NCBI RefSeq assembly: GCF_010119975.1
Contig: NZ_CP048222.1
Coordinates: forward strand, 620,001 to 684,000
Direction: 5' to 3'
DNA: 64,000 nucleotides
Origin: Rhodocytophaga rosea
Lineage (GTDB): Bacteria > Bacteroidota > Bacteroidia > Cytophagales > 172606-1
The notes below the pieces were generated by a model. That model was not told where the DNA came from and did no database searches. It worked only from the letters and a program-made list of their open reading frames with translations. Both the position numbers and the translations under genes were made by a program. Below are positions 6,971 through 14,239 of the stretch, in pieces; the stretch's first letter is position 1, and every line of letters starts with the position of its first letter.

Positions 6971-7130
6971 GCATAACAAACCAGTACTCCCAACTGGGTG
7001 CTAGTTGTGTGTATTTCTTCTATAGTAGTAAGTGGTGATGAGGTAACCTGAACGGTTATTTTTTAAAGAGTGGCCTTGTGCTCAGGTGCCTTCTGTGTGT
7101 ATCATTTACTTTAAAGTAGCTAAAAAAACA
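6971..7130. other. Candidate primary insertion site (attI-like region)
   Basis: This gene-free stretch lies between the first cassette and the stop of the recombinase gene. Its left end is the last core, GGCATAAC ending at 6977, where the first cassette begins. The next bases (CCAGTACTCCCAACTGG) contain a small inverted repeat. Further right CAGGTGCCTTCTGTG at about 7080-7095 looks like a degenerate right arm of an attC-like site. A palindrome, TACTTTAAAGTA, lies near 7108-7119. In integrons this is the position of attI and often of the cassette promoter. The assignment rests on position only. Confidence 0.4.
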
Positions 7131-8921
7131 TCACACTTGCAAATATTCCAGCGGACTTTTTACTCCGGCCATAGCTTTAGTGGTGATATGGGTATAGATC
7201 TCTGTCGTTTTGGGTGAGTTATGACCTAACAGAACCTGAATATATCTCAAGTCAGTGCCTCTTTCTAACAAATGTGTGGCAAAGCTATGACGCAAGGTAT
7301 GTAAGGTGACTCTTTTATGGATACCGGCTTTTTCACAAGCTTCTTTATACAATACCTGCACACTGCTTAAGGAATAGGGTTTTCCTGCGGTTGGTCCCTC
7401 GAATAAATAATTTTTGGGCATATATAGTTCCAGATACTGCAGCAGATAACTTTTTGTTTTCTCTGACAAAAGCGTGATGCGGTCTTTTTTCCCTTTGGCC
7501 CCTTTAATATGGATCTGCATACGCTCCCAATCCATATCCCCTAGCTGTAGCTTGAGTAGTTCTCCAATGCGCAGCCCGGCAGAATACAAGACAAGAAAGA
7601 TACATTTATGCTTTAGGTTAGTATGAGCATTAATAATAGATTCTACCTCTTTTTCATTGAGTACCACCGGCAATACCTCTTCTTTTTCCGGGCGTTCCAC
7701 ATAGTAAAACCGGCGGTTACCATTGAGAACCTGTTCATAATAGAACTTGATGGCATTAATAGCCTGATTTTGATAAGAGGCAGAAACGGCTCGCTCCTGC
7801 ACCAGATACCTGAGATAAGCCAGGATTTCTTTTTCAGTGATTTCATCAATAGGACGGGTAGAATAATAATTAATAAACTCCTTGAACATATTTTTATAAG
7901 ACTTAATGGTTTGATAACTATAGCGTTTCAAAGTCAGCTTTTCTATAAATATTTCCGGCACCTGCCGGAAATAAGGTTGCTTTTCTGCTTCCTTTCTTTG
8001 AGCAAGTAATGCCTGCCTTTCATCTTGTTTCTCTTCTAACACCCATCCATGGCTTTGGCAATAGCCTTGCAGGCTGCTCATCACCGAAGAGGACAAAGCT
8101 ACACTCCACCACTTGTTGTCGGCATCCCAATGATAGAAGGGAAAACTTTTGACTAAGGTGACCAGGCTTGGTTCAAAGCGGAAGATGAGCCTGACCCTGC
8201 CTTGTTTATAATGCACGACGATCAGCTTATTCTTATCCACTACCGGAAAGGGAGCAGGCAAACTTGGCCCTCTTTTATTATCCTTCCAAGAGGGGCTGCT
8301 ATCTTGCCCAAGGGATTGTTTTTCTATCAGATTCCCTTTAGAAACTTCCGCTGTGGAATCAACTAAAGTGGGCACTTCTTGCGGCAAATCCAGGTCTATC
8401 TGCTGTAATCGGGCACCAAAATAGCGGTAGATCAGATCCTGATTGATGGGCGTTTGGGTCACTAGCCAGCTAAAAGTACCTTTATCCCATCTGGCATAGT
8501 GCAGTGAGCGCAAAAAGCGTATATCAGTTTCCTGCTTTTTGAGTTGCAGAATGATCTTTTTTCCGGTAAAAGCTATTTTCACCGGGGAAGTGCCTGGTTG
8601 ACTACTGGCTTTAAAAAGCTGTGTATCTGCTCCAGGTGTATCTTGCATGAGTGTTCTGTTTTCCACAGTAGGGAAAGCAAGGGATTTTGTCTGCTTGTGT
8701 TGGGCTACAACTTCTCCCGGACCTATCACCGTTAGAGTGGGGAAAAAGGATTTTAATTGTGCATAAGCTTCTTTTTGATAGGGAATCAGCCAGCACCTGA
8801 GCCTTGGATCCCAACGGCGTTGAGGAATTTGCCGGATCTTTTCCAAGGCCTGCTCCTCATAAGGGACAAACACACCAATGAAAATACTACCTTCTTGCTC
8901 TATTTTTTGAATACGTATCAT
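7131..8921 (-). CDS. IntI-related tyrosine recombinase with three HARP-like repeats
   Basis: 596 residues. The C-terminal half is a complete tyrosine recombinase. The SAM-like core-binding domain (about 318-405) contains ERAVSASYQNQAINAI, close to the IntI sequence. The catalytic domain has Arg near 451 (GLRIGELL), Lys near 479, HTLRH at 541-545, GH at 566-567 and Tyr near 576 (EIYTHI), ending AGVKSPLEYL as IntI proteins end. The IntI-specific insertion before HTLRH is absent. The first 300 residues hold three diverged repeats (about 5-60, 112-168, 232-292). Each has a strand, a helix, then IP-RRWDP-W-like motifs (IPQRRWDPRLRCWLIPY is the clearest), resembling the HARP domain of SMARCAL1-type annealing helicases. 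It probably inserts and excises the adjacent cassettes; the repeats may bind single-stranded or hairpin DNA (inference). Confidence 0.85.
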   Translation of the reverse strand: MIRIQKIEQEGSIFIGVFVPYEEQALEKIRQIPQRRWDPRLRCWLIPYQKEAYAQLKSFFPTLTVIGPGEVVAQHKQTKSLAFPTVENRTLMQDTPGADTQLFKASSQPGTSPVKIAFTGKKIILQLKKQETDIRFLRSLHYARWDKGTFSWLVTQTPINQDLIYRYFGARLQQIDLDLPQEVPTLVDSTAEVSKGNLIEKQSLGQDSSPSWKDNKRGPSLPAPFPVVDKNKLIVVHYKQGRVRLIFRFEPSLVTLVKSFPFYHWDADNKWWSVALSSSVMSSLQGYCQSHGWVLEEKQDERQALLAQRKEAEKQPYFRQVPEIFIEKLTLKRYSYQTIKSYKNMFKEFINYYSTRPIDEITEKEILAYLRYLVQERAVSASYQNQAINAIKFYYEQVLNGNRRFYYVERPEKEEVLPVVLNEKEVESIINAHTNLKHKCIFLVLYSAGLRIGELLKLQLGDMDWERMQIHIKGAKGKKDRITLLSEKTKSYLLQYLELYMPKNYLFEGPTAGKPYSLSSVQVLYKEACEKAGIHKRVTLHTLRHSFATHLLERGTDLRYIQVLLGHNSPKTTEIYTHITTKAMAGVKSPLEYLQV

Positions 8922-8990
8922 GGCAATGAAAGAAAAACGCAGAATAAGATGATTGATAGCAAGTATGCTAGGGAGGTGTGTTTGCTGAAG

Positions 8991-9034
8991 GGAGTTAGGT
9001 GTATTCGTTAAAAATCACAAATACACCTAACTCC
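8991..9034. repeat. 15-bp perfect inverted repeat upstream of recombinase
   Basis: GGAGTTAGGTGTATT at 8991-9005 is the exact complement of 9020-9034, with a 14-nt loop. The arms include GTTAGGT and ACCTAAC, which fit the integron core consensus GTTRRRY/RYYYAAC. It lies 70 nt before the recombinase start, so it could be a regulatory operator, a transcription stop for a leftward transcript or a recombinase-binding site. Apart from this hairpin the 8922-9270 gap shows no gene. Confidence 0.6.
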
Positions 9035-9240
9035 AAAGGTTAATCCTTAATAGGTAGGAAGGGTAAATCAATAAGAACATACATTTTGTGAATTCTTTAA
9101 CTAACAGCGCCTTGCTAATAGCATAGTAAAATAAGGGCCACAAAGTCATAACTTTCTGAACCCTGGCTCTTTCCTTCAGTTTTTCTGAAAAAGCAGTCAA
9201 AACAGGGGTCAAAAAGTAAGTCCAAAAAGAAAAAGACAAT

Positions 9241-9248
9241 TATATTTG
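9241..9248 (+). promoter_or_regulatory. Bacteroidota -7 element of the resolvase gene
   Basis: TATATTTG matches the Bacteroidota -7 consensus TAnnTTTG and lies 22 bases before the resolvase ATG. I see no good TTTG -33 element at the usual distance. Confidence 0.4.
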
Positions 9249-9270
9249 TGACACCAACTTTTTGACCATT

Positions 9271-9840
9271 ATGAATAAAGTTTTTGGCTACGCCCGAGTT
9301 TCAACCCTTGACCAGAACTTAGACACCCAACTAGAAGCCTTGGAGAAAGCTGGGTGTGATGAAATCTTCCAAGACAAGATCAGTGGAGTAAGTACTAGTA
9401 GACCGGCATTAGATGAAATGATGAGCCGGTTAAGAAAAGGAGATACGATAATGGTTGCCCGATTTTTTAGATTGGGTAGAAGTCGGGATCATTTGATTAA
9501 ACTGGTTGGAGATTTTGCAACCAAAGGTATCCATTTCAAAGCCTTAGATCTAGGAGTTGACAGCACAACACCTGCAGGAAAAATGGTGCTGCATATTTTT
9601 GCCGCTTTAGCCGAGTACGATCGGGAGAGCATCTTAGAAAAAACCCGAGCTGGACAACTGTTAGCTGCAGCAAAAGGAAAACATATAGGTCGTCCTAAAG
9701 GAATAAATAACGAAAACTTTTTGAAAGTAAAAAAGGCTCTTGAAAGAGGGCTTTCTGTAAATGAGATAGTAGATCTGACAGGGATCAGTATGTCAAGCGT
9801 GAAACGGTATAAAAAGCAAGTTGAATCTGCTGGAGCATAG
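9271..9840 (+). CDS. Serine recombinase (resolvase/invertase family)
   Basis: 189 residues from the ATG at 9271; an in-frame TTG at 9262 is rejected because it leaves no room for a ribosome site. The resolvase N-terminal domain is complete: GYARVST with catalytic Ser11, the Arg-rich RLGRSRDHL motif near residue 70, and AEYDRESILEKTRAG leading into the long E helix. The C-terminus (GRPKG, then SVNEIVDLTGISMSSVKRYKK) is the helix-turn-helix that binds the res/hix site. Members act as tetramers to resolve or invert DNA. No transposase gene is next to it. Its end coincides with the point where a minus-strand small gene is cut off, so it probably arrived by insertion. Confidence 0.9.
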   Translation: MNKVFGYARVSTLDQNLDTQLEALEKAGCDEIFQDKISGVSTSRPALDEMMSRLRKGDTIMVARFFRLGRSRDHLIKLVGDFATKGIHFKALDLGVDSTTPAGKMVLHIFAALAEYDRESILEKTRAGQLLAAAKGKHIGRPKGINNENFLKVKKALERGLSVNEIVDLTGISMSSVKRYKKQVESAGA

Positions 9841-9917
9841 TTTGATCTATCTGATAACTCTTTCTCTTCCAATTCTTCTACTAAATCAGAAACTGATTTT
9901 TGATAGTTTTCCTTCAT
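9841..9917 (-). pseudogene. Truncated small gene cut by the resolvase insertion
   Basis: From an ATG at 9917-9915 about 25 residues read MKENYQKSVSDLVEELEEKE, a normal-looking charged helix. The frame then runs antisense through the resolvase gene without plausible protein sequence. It is third in a tight minus-strand series (10275-10081, 10070-9936, 9917-), separated by 10 and 18 bases, so an operon of small genes seems to have lost its 3' part at about 9841. Confidence 0.5.
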
Positions 9918-9935
9918 CTATGAGTTTTACTTCTT

Positions 9936-10070
9936 TCACCCCTTTTTAATTTTGGAAGTCAGCTTTTTAGACTTTTTTTGCTCTGTATCCTTTAAATCAT
10001 CATCCCAACAATCACTAGCTACTATGAGCTTACCTTTTAAGGTTCCAAAGGTGATATTAGATTTTTTCAT
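9936..10070 (-). CDS. Small antitoxin-like protein
   Basis: A 44-residue product: MKKSNITFGTLKGKLIVASD, then an Asp-rich stretch (CWDDDLKD) and a Lys-rich tail. The FGTLKGK-plus-acidic layout resembles DUF2281-type antitoxins that precede PIN toxins, but no PIN gene follows; the downstream gene is truncated. The start is 10 bases after the stop of the preceding gene, suggesting translational coupling. Family assignment is tentative, and the reading frame could also be non-functional since the operon is broken. Confidence 0.45.
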   Translation of the reverse strand: MKKSNITFGTLKGKLIVASDCWDDDLKDTEQKKSKKLTSKIKKG

Positions 10071-10080
10071 AATGGCCACC

Positions 10081-10275
10081 CTATTTATCATTTTTCATCA
10101 TTTCCTCTATTTGGGCCCACTCTTCATCTGTAAAATCTATGGTAGGCCACTCTTTTGCTGGTATATGCCCTATCTGTCTAGCATAGGCATCTGCCCCACC
10201 AGCTTTTACTACATCATCTGGAGAGTGAATTTTTAAAGACTTCCACTTGTATGGACCACCCATATGGTTTTTCAT
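10081..10275 (-). CDS. Small hypothetical protein, first gene of broken operon
   Basis: A 64-residue product from the ATG at 10275-10273, supported by a strong AGGAGG ten bases upstream. The sequence MKNHMGGPYKWKSLKIHSPD continues with a helical DDVVKAGGADAYARQIG segment and ends with DEEWAQIEEMMKNDK, an acidic amphipathic helix. No family is recognised. Short size, coupling to the antitoxin-like gene and location at a mobile-element boundary suggest a toxin-antitoxin-type or accessory operon; this is inference. Confidence 0.55.
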   Translation of the reverse strand: MKNHMGGPYKWKSLKIHSPDDVVKAGGADAYARQIGHIPAKEWPTIDFTDEEWAQIEEMMKNDK

Positions 10276-10677
10276 GTTCAGAGTTCCTCCTTCCAATAGT
10301 ATTCATTAAAGCTACTCTTTGGTACCCTAAAACGCAAAACAATTACATAAAAGCCTATCTATTTTTCCAAACCTGTTATTTTCTGCCTTTTTCTTGCAAG
10401 TTTTTTACACAAATCTGAACCAAAATATTAATCCGTTTCAATTGAAACTATATTCAATTTACATCATATTTCTTTCAGATTCCGAGATAATTTTCGCTTT
10501 TAATTCAATAAAAACCACCAAGTTACGTCCGAAATTTTTCACGGAATCCGAAATTTTCGGCAAGTATGATACACTTTTCCCATTAAGGATACATGAAGCA
10601 TACATACTTCTTACTGATGTAAGCAGGAATGAAATTACCGACCTTCAATCTATAAATCCATTTTCTTAATTTCTCTA
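10276..10677. other. AT-rich intergenic region without recognisable gene
   Basis: About 400 bases between the small operon and the AAA ATPase. It is AT-rich. One plus-strand frame from a TTG (10394-10669) lacks a ribosome site and has no family features, so I do not call it. GAAATTTTTCACGGAATCCGAAATTTTCGG near 10530 has partial direct repetition of a GAAATTTT motif. Confidence 0.4.
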
Positions 10678-11904
10678 TTACTTCTCCAACACTTGAGTAG
10701 CAATCATGTGGTCAAATTGATCCAGCGATGGAATGGCCCCATAATAGCCTTGCAAATAACGCTGCTGAAAGTTTGCCTTTTTGCGTTCATCTTTGAAATG
10801 GGCCAGGGAAAATAACCGGGCTACTCCATAGACATCTTTTTCCGTAAAGTAGATCTGATCCTTTCTCAATAGCTCTGCCTGCAATAGCGAACTAGCATGA
10901 GTGGTGAAAATCAGCTGGGCATGGTGGGGATTAAATGCGTGGTTGTGGAACAGGGAGACAATTTCAATAACCAGGTTAGGATGCAGATAGGCATCTAAGT
11001 CATCAATCACTAGGATGCTGCCCTGCTCAAGTGTGGCTAGTAAGGCTTCTGCTAAAACAGCCAATTTCTTGGTGCCCAAAGATTCTTCCTCCATTGATAA
11101 GGGGGTATCCCCTACAGGCTGATTATTTGCATCATACTTGCGATGAGTAATAACTAGCGAAGAAAGCTTATGTGTAGTGCCTGCCTGTGATGGATCTGTG
11201 AAATTAACCGCTTCAATGCCTGTATCTGCTGCTTGCAGAAAGGCTAAGCGCTTCTCCTGTGCTTGTTTGTCTGTATTGCTTGGTAAATGTGCCAGCGTCT
11301 CTGTTTGGAAGAGGATATGCACATTAGTAAACCAGGAAAGCACTTTAGTTGCCAGCTGTTCATTGAATTGAGCAGCCACCGAAAGCAAGAGGGCATTCTC
11401 CCGGATAAATCCTTCCTTGGCTAAACGCTTGCCTTTGCTGAAAGAGCGGGCATGTATATTGAATTTCTGCCCCTTTCTATAAAAGACTTCTACTTCTTTT
11501 GTTTTTCCACGATGATAGAGCCATTCTTCTATGACAATGCCTTGTTTGATTGCAAAGCCATAGCGAAAGAGTTCTTTTGTATGGATAAATGTCACTTCAA
11601 ATTCAGTCGGACTATGCTGAGTCTCTGTGTGCCATTGAAAAGGAACCGGTTCTATCTTCGTGCCTGCCTTTTCAGAAGCACCCATAACTAATTGCTTCAT
11701 GCAGAGCAAAGCTTCCAAAAGCTTACTTTTACCACTGCCATTGGCCCCCAATATAGCAGCACTTTTCAACAAGTCTATCTTCAACTCACTTACCGGATGA
11801 ACAGCTGCTGCCGGTTTGCCTTTACTATAGTTTTTGGCTACTAAGCTGAAAGTAATTTCAGCTTTAAAAGCTTTGAAATTGGTTACAGAAAAATACACTA
11901 GCAT
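10678..11904 (-). CDS. AAA15-family (RloA/AbiLii-like) ATPase
   Basis: 408 residues. The N-terminus MLVYFSVTNFKAFK is the standard start of AAA15/OLD-like ABC-type ATPases. Walker A is GANGSGKS at 53-60, and the signature/Walker B region is SILVIDDLDAYLHPN near 298-312. The H-switch is TTHASSLLQ near 338-346. The usual Walker B DE pair appears here as DD. Proteins of this family (COG1106) often work with an RloB-type nuclease partner in phage defence or occur alone in mobile elements. No partner gene is adjacent: downstream are 400 gene-free bases and upstream 900. Role in defence is likely but unproven. Confidence 0.8.
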   Translation of the reverse strand: MLVYFSVTNFKAFKAEITFSLVAKNYSKGKPAAAVHPVSELKIDLLKSAAILGANGSGKSKLLEALLCMKQLVMGASEKAGTKIEPVPFQWHTETQHSPTEFEVTFIHTKELFRYGFAIKQGIVIEEWLYHRGKTKEVEVFYRKGQKFNIHARSFSKGKRLAKEGFIRENALLLSVAAQFNEQLATKVLSWFTNVHILFQTETLAHLPSNTDKQAQEKRLAFLQAADTGIEAVNFTDPSQAGTTHKLSSLVITHRKYDANNQPVGDTPLSMEEESLGTKKLAVLAEALLATLEQGSILVIDDLDAYLHPNLVIEIVSLFHNHAFNPHHAQLIFTTHASSLLQAELLRKDQIYFTEKDVYGVARLFSLAHFKDERKKANFQQRYLQGYYGAIPSLDQFDHMIATQVLEK

Positions 11905-12224
11905 AAATACCTGTCGTTTGCATCAGAATGGTGCAAATATGCACCTTTATTCTACCTATAAAGAGCAGATACCTTGTTTTTTAGCCCAAGGTTGTAAAGG
12001 AATGGATTGAAATGCAAAAAAAGCAAGTAAGGGCAAAGTCTGGCAGCAAAAATGAGCTACAGGCTTATATAGAATTACATAATAGAAAGCTTTTTTTACA
12101 GCAAGAAAGCAAATAAGCTGTTTATCTTGCTATTTTTAGCATATTAGACCTATAATTAAACAATGCTATGCTCATAAATTTCCAACCGACTTGCGCCGGG
12201 CTTCCCTATAATTTCCGCCTGAAT

Positions 12225-12413
12225 CACTACGATTTCGTAGTGGACATCACTACGGAATCGTAGTACGGCCTTACCCCGAAGTCGTACTACGGAAAAGTTA
12301 CTATTAACTCATAATCAGTCATTAACAAGAGTCATTCCGTGCTGATTCCGTAGTGCGGTTTTTTCCCGTACTACGACTTTGTAGTGTTTCTGTACTACAA
12401 TTCCGTAGTACGG
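12225..12413. repeat. Cluster of CACTACG/CGTAGTG-type iterons
   Basis: In 190 bp the motif ACTACG (or its complement CGTAGT) occurs about eight times, several in palindromic pairs: CACTACGATTTCGTAGTG at 12225-12242, CACTACGGAATCGTAGT from 12248, and CCGTACTACG/CCGTAGTACGG in 12366-12413. It lies in a 900-bp gene-free stretch (11905-12811) upstream, on the replication side, of primase and helicase-like genes. Iteron clusters of this kind are typical of replication origins or partition sites of plasmid-like elements (inference). Confidence 0.6.
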
Positions 12414-12560
12414 CTCCAGATTGCTGCGGTAGCAGGATTCCAGTGTGAGATAAGGCCGGATATAACTTTTAATACTAGCCGGATAGGAATTAAAGATTAG
12501 CTGTTAAGTAAACACCTGTCTTGCAAAAAAAACAGTGCCTGATTCGATCTTGCAGGATTG

Positions 12561-12659
12561 CGAACTCTCGCAATGTGCTAGTGCTATATTTTCTCCGCTA
12601 GTAGCTGATTACCAAAAGCTAGCGCCAAAAGTAGCTCCAGCGTTAGTGGCGAGAGTTCG
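12561..12659. repeat. 11-bp inverted repeat enclosing structured region
   Basis: CGAACTCTCGC at 12561-12571 is the complement of 12649-12659. The 77 bases between contain several CTAG/GCTAG-centred short palindromes (GCTAGTGCTA, GCTAGTAGC, GCTAGCGCC). Together with the adjacent iterons this looks like part of an origin or oriT-like region; nothing direct proves it. Confidence 0.45.
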
Positions 12660-12811
12660 GGATATTTTTACTGAACTCTTCCATGAGTTAGCATAGCTTT
12701 TGACAGGGGTATGGTTGGCTGTACAGCGTAGCAGTCAGCTTCTGCTTACACTTTTGTATACTACAAGCCAGATAGCTGTTATAAATTGCACGAAAGTGTT
12801 AAATAGCCGTT

Positions 12812-13303
12812 CTATTTTTTATACTTATCCATAATAGGCTCTATTTTTTTCACTGTGATACGTTTTCGTTCTCTTTTTGCTGAAGATCCGGATGGATGGC
12901 CCACAGCAGGATCTGTGCTTGAATCAGCATGGGGCCTGTCATCAGCTGCATTTGACCCTGAAAGCTTTTCTGGTGGTTTAACCGGTCGTTCTTGCCTCTT
13001 GTAAGCGGTTGCTTGTGCTACAGCTGCCGTTTTAGGCTGGGCGGCTTTTGTCGTGTTTGATTGTAGCAGCTGATGGGATGCACAGTAAAGTTTTATCTGC
13101 TCATCTACTTTCCCAATAAAGCTCTCCGGATAAACATTTACCTCCATGTATTTGTCATTCAGCATGACACTTCTTTTTTCAGGCTTTACTCCAAACGTAT
13201 GGACATATAAGTCCCGCACGAGTAAGCCTACCTGCCACATCGCTTGATGGGTAGGTCTAAGTTTTAAAACTTTAAATCTTTCATAAATCGAATAGTGAAT
13301 CAT
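12812..13303 (-). CDS. Hypothetical protein of the replication module
   Basis: A 163-residue protein. The first 80 residues look folded (MIHYSIYERFKVLKLRPTHQ, then VGLLVRDLYVHTFG and YMEVNVYPESFIGKVDEQIK). The second half is low-complexity, rich in Ala, Pro, Ser and Lys, and ends in a basic tail (RERKRITVKKIEP). The architecture of a small helical domain plus a disordered basic tail suits a DNA-binding accessory protein. It follows the primase gene by 70 bases on the same strand and adjoins the iteron region, so it may belong to the replication or mobilisation functions. Family not recognised. Confidence 0.65.
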   Translation of the reverse strand: MIHYSIYERFKVLKLRPTHQAMWQVGLLVRDLYVHTFGVKPEKRSVMLNDKYMEVNVYPESFIGKVDEQIKLYCASHQLLQSNTTKAAQPKTAAVAQATAYKRQERPVKPPEKLSGSNAADDRPHADSSTDPAVGHPSGSSAKRERKRITVKKIEPIMDKYKK

Positions 13304-13372
13304 AACATTTAAGGGTTTGAAGTGGATAGAAGCCTGAAGTGAATAAAAGTATTTTAAGTCAGTAGAGGCGTT

Positions 13373-14134
13373 TCAATGCCATATAACTTTTCTCGCATTC
13401 TTGATTGTCATCGAAACATATTTGTCGCCTCTCTGCTTGGCTTTACTGCTGTAGCTGTATAAAGCTTCCCGTATAAAGTCTTCTGTTCTACCTTGCCTTA
13501 ATAGCATACAGACATAATTAAAATCCCTTCTGCTTCGATCCTCTTCATTTCTTGGTGGAACATTATGGATGGAAGTAGTCTGGGCACACGCCCCCCATTG
13601 GGGTAAAAATGAAGAGATCCGCTTTTCTGCTTGATGCAGTTTGACAAATGGGTAAAATCCTTTTTCGTCTCTATATTTTTCTTTCCGGTTTGTAAAACCA
13701 GGCAATCTGCCAACATGGTCTGGTTCAGCGCTGCCAGGATCTGCTCCGAACCGGTAGGCCAGATGCCTACATATTTCTAAAGCTTGTTCTCTGTTTTCCG
13801 GCGCCTGGGAGAGTGTAACAAACGCCTGGAAATTATCCGGGCTGGTTTCCATCCACAGACAAGGCTTTATGATTTCCAGATCCGGAAACACTTCTCTTTT
13901 TAGATCATCCAATAGGATATATTCATAACCTACTGGCCGGCAATACACATTATAGCCCAGTAAGTTTTTATACTTCAAAAAGTCAGTGCTTCTCAGCAAT
14001 GCCTCCGGCTCATAGCAGATCCGAATAGGAACATATTTCTTTCGGTCCAGATGAGTTAACTGGATCAAATACTCTTTTGCTCCAAAGGCAGAAATATACC
14101 TTTCAATAATTCTCTTAGTAAGTTGACTATGCAT
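13373..14134 (-). CDS. RepB-like DNA primase
   Basis: 253 residues. The region about 95-160 carries the hallmarks of the RepB/RSF1010-type plasmid primase domain: CLWMETSPDNFQAFVTLS (nucleotide-binding strand), a helix with LEICRHLAYRFGADP, and DHVGRLPGFTNRK, the conserved RLPGFTN box. Such proteins make primers on single-strand initiators of plasmids and integrated elements. The start ATG is at 14134-14132. A G-rich sequence in the 5' leader (14145-14171) reappears inverted inside the gene at 13585-13610. Together with the ATPase gene upstream it forms the replication core of a plasmid-derived element. Confidence 0.75.
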   Translation of the reverse strand: MHSQLTKRIIERYISAFGAKEYLIQLTHLDRKKYVPIRICYEPEALLRSTDFLKYKNLLGYNVYCRPVGYEYILLDDLKREVFPDLEIIKPCLWMETSPDNFQAFVTLSQAPENREQALEICRHLAYRFGADPGSAEPDHVGRLPGFTNRKEKYRDEKGFYPFVKLHQAEKRISSFLPQWGACAQTTSIHNVPPRNEEDRSRRDFNYVCMLLRQGRTEDFIREALYSYSSKAKQRGDKYVSMTIKNARKVIWH

Positions 14135-14171
14135 CTTTTATTTATTTTTTACCCCAATGGGGGGGCGTGTG
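13585..14171. repeat. Inverted copy of primase leader inside the primase gene
   Basis: CACACGCCCCCCATTGGGG plus TAAAAA at 13585-13609 matches the complement of 14145-14171, differing by one C in the C-run (six versus seven). The second copy lies just before the primase ATG. Each copy contains its own CCCCATTGGGG hairpin. The pair bounds about two thirds of the gene. Confidence 0.6.
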
Positions 14172-14239
14172 GAAAAATAGAAAAAGTAATAAAAGGAACA
14201 AGATATTTACCTGCCTTATTATATGATATCTGGGTATTG

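Larger units (their letters stand above)
1..9034 (-). mobile_element. Integron-like cassette array with tyrosine recombinase
   Basis: Twelve complete minus-strand cassettes and one partial one are separated by twelve 90-98 nt sites built like integron attC sites. In each complete cassette the first bases (for example TTGTAGGC at 6458-6451, minus strand) are the complement of its own terminal RYYYAAC-type box (GCCTACAAC at 6005-5997), as expected if each cassette excises as a circle. Arms carry L'' and L' boxes that pair with one to three unpaired bases on one side. The recombinase gene at 7131-8921 sits at the 5' end of the array on the same strand as the cassettes, as in the inverted-integrase integrons known from Treponema and Planctomycetes. 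Calling this an integron is inference, because the recombinase is not a canonical IntI. The array continues past the left window edge. Confidence 0.85.

Noticed and set aside
9027-9239. 70-residue minus-strand frame upstream of the resolvase gene
   Set aside because: It starts from TTG without a ribosome site, lies across the resolvase promoter and has no recognisable features.
10394-10669. 91-residue plus-strand frame
   Set aside because: TTG start, no ribosome site, AT-rich composition typical of non-coding DNA.
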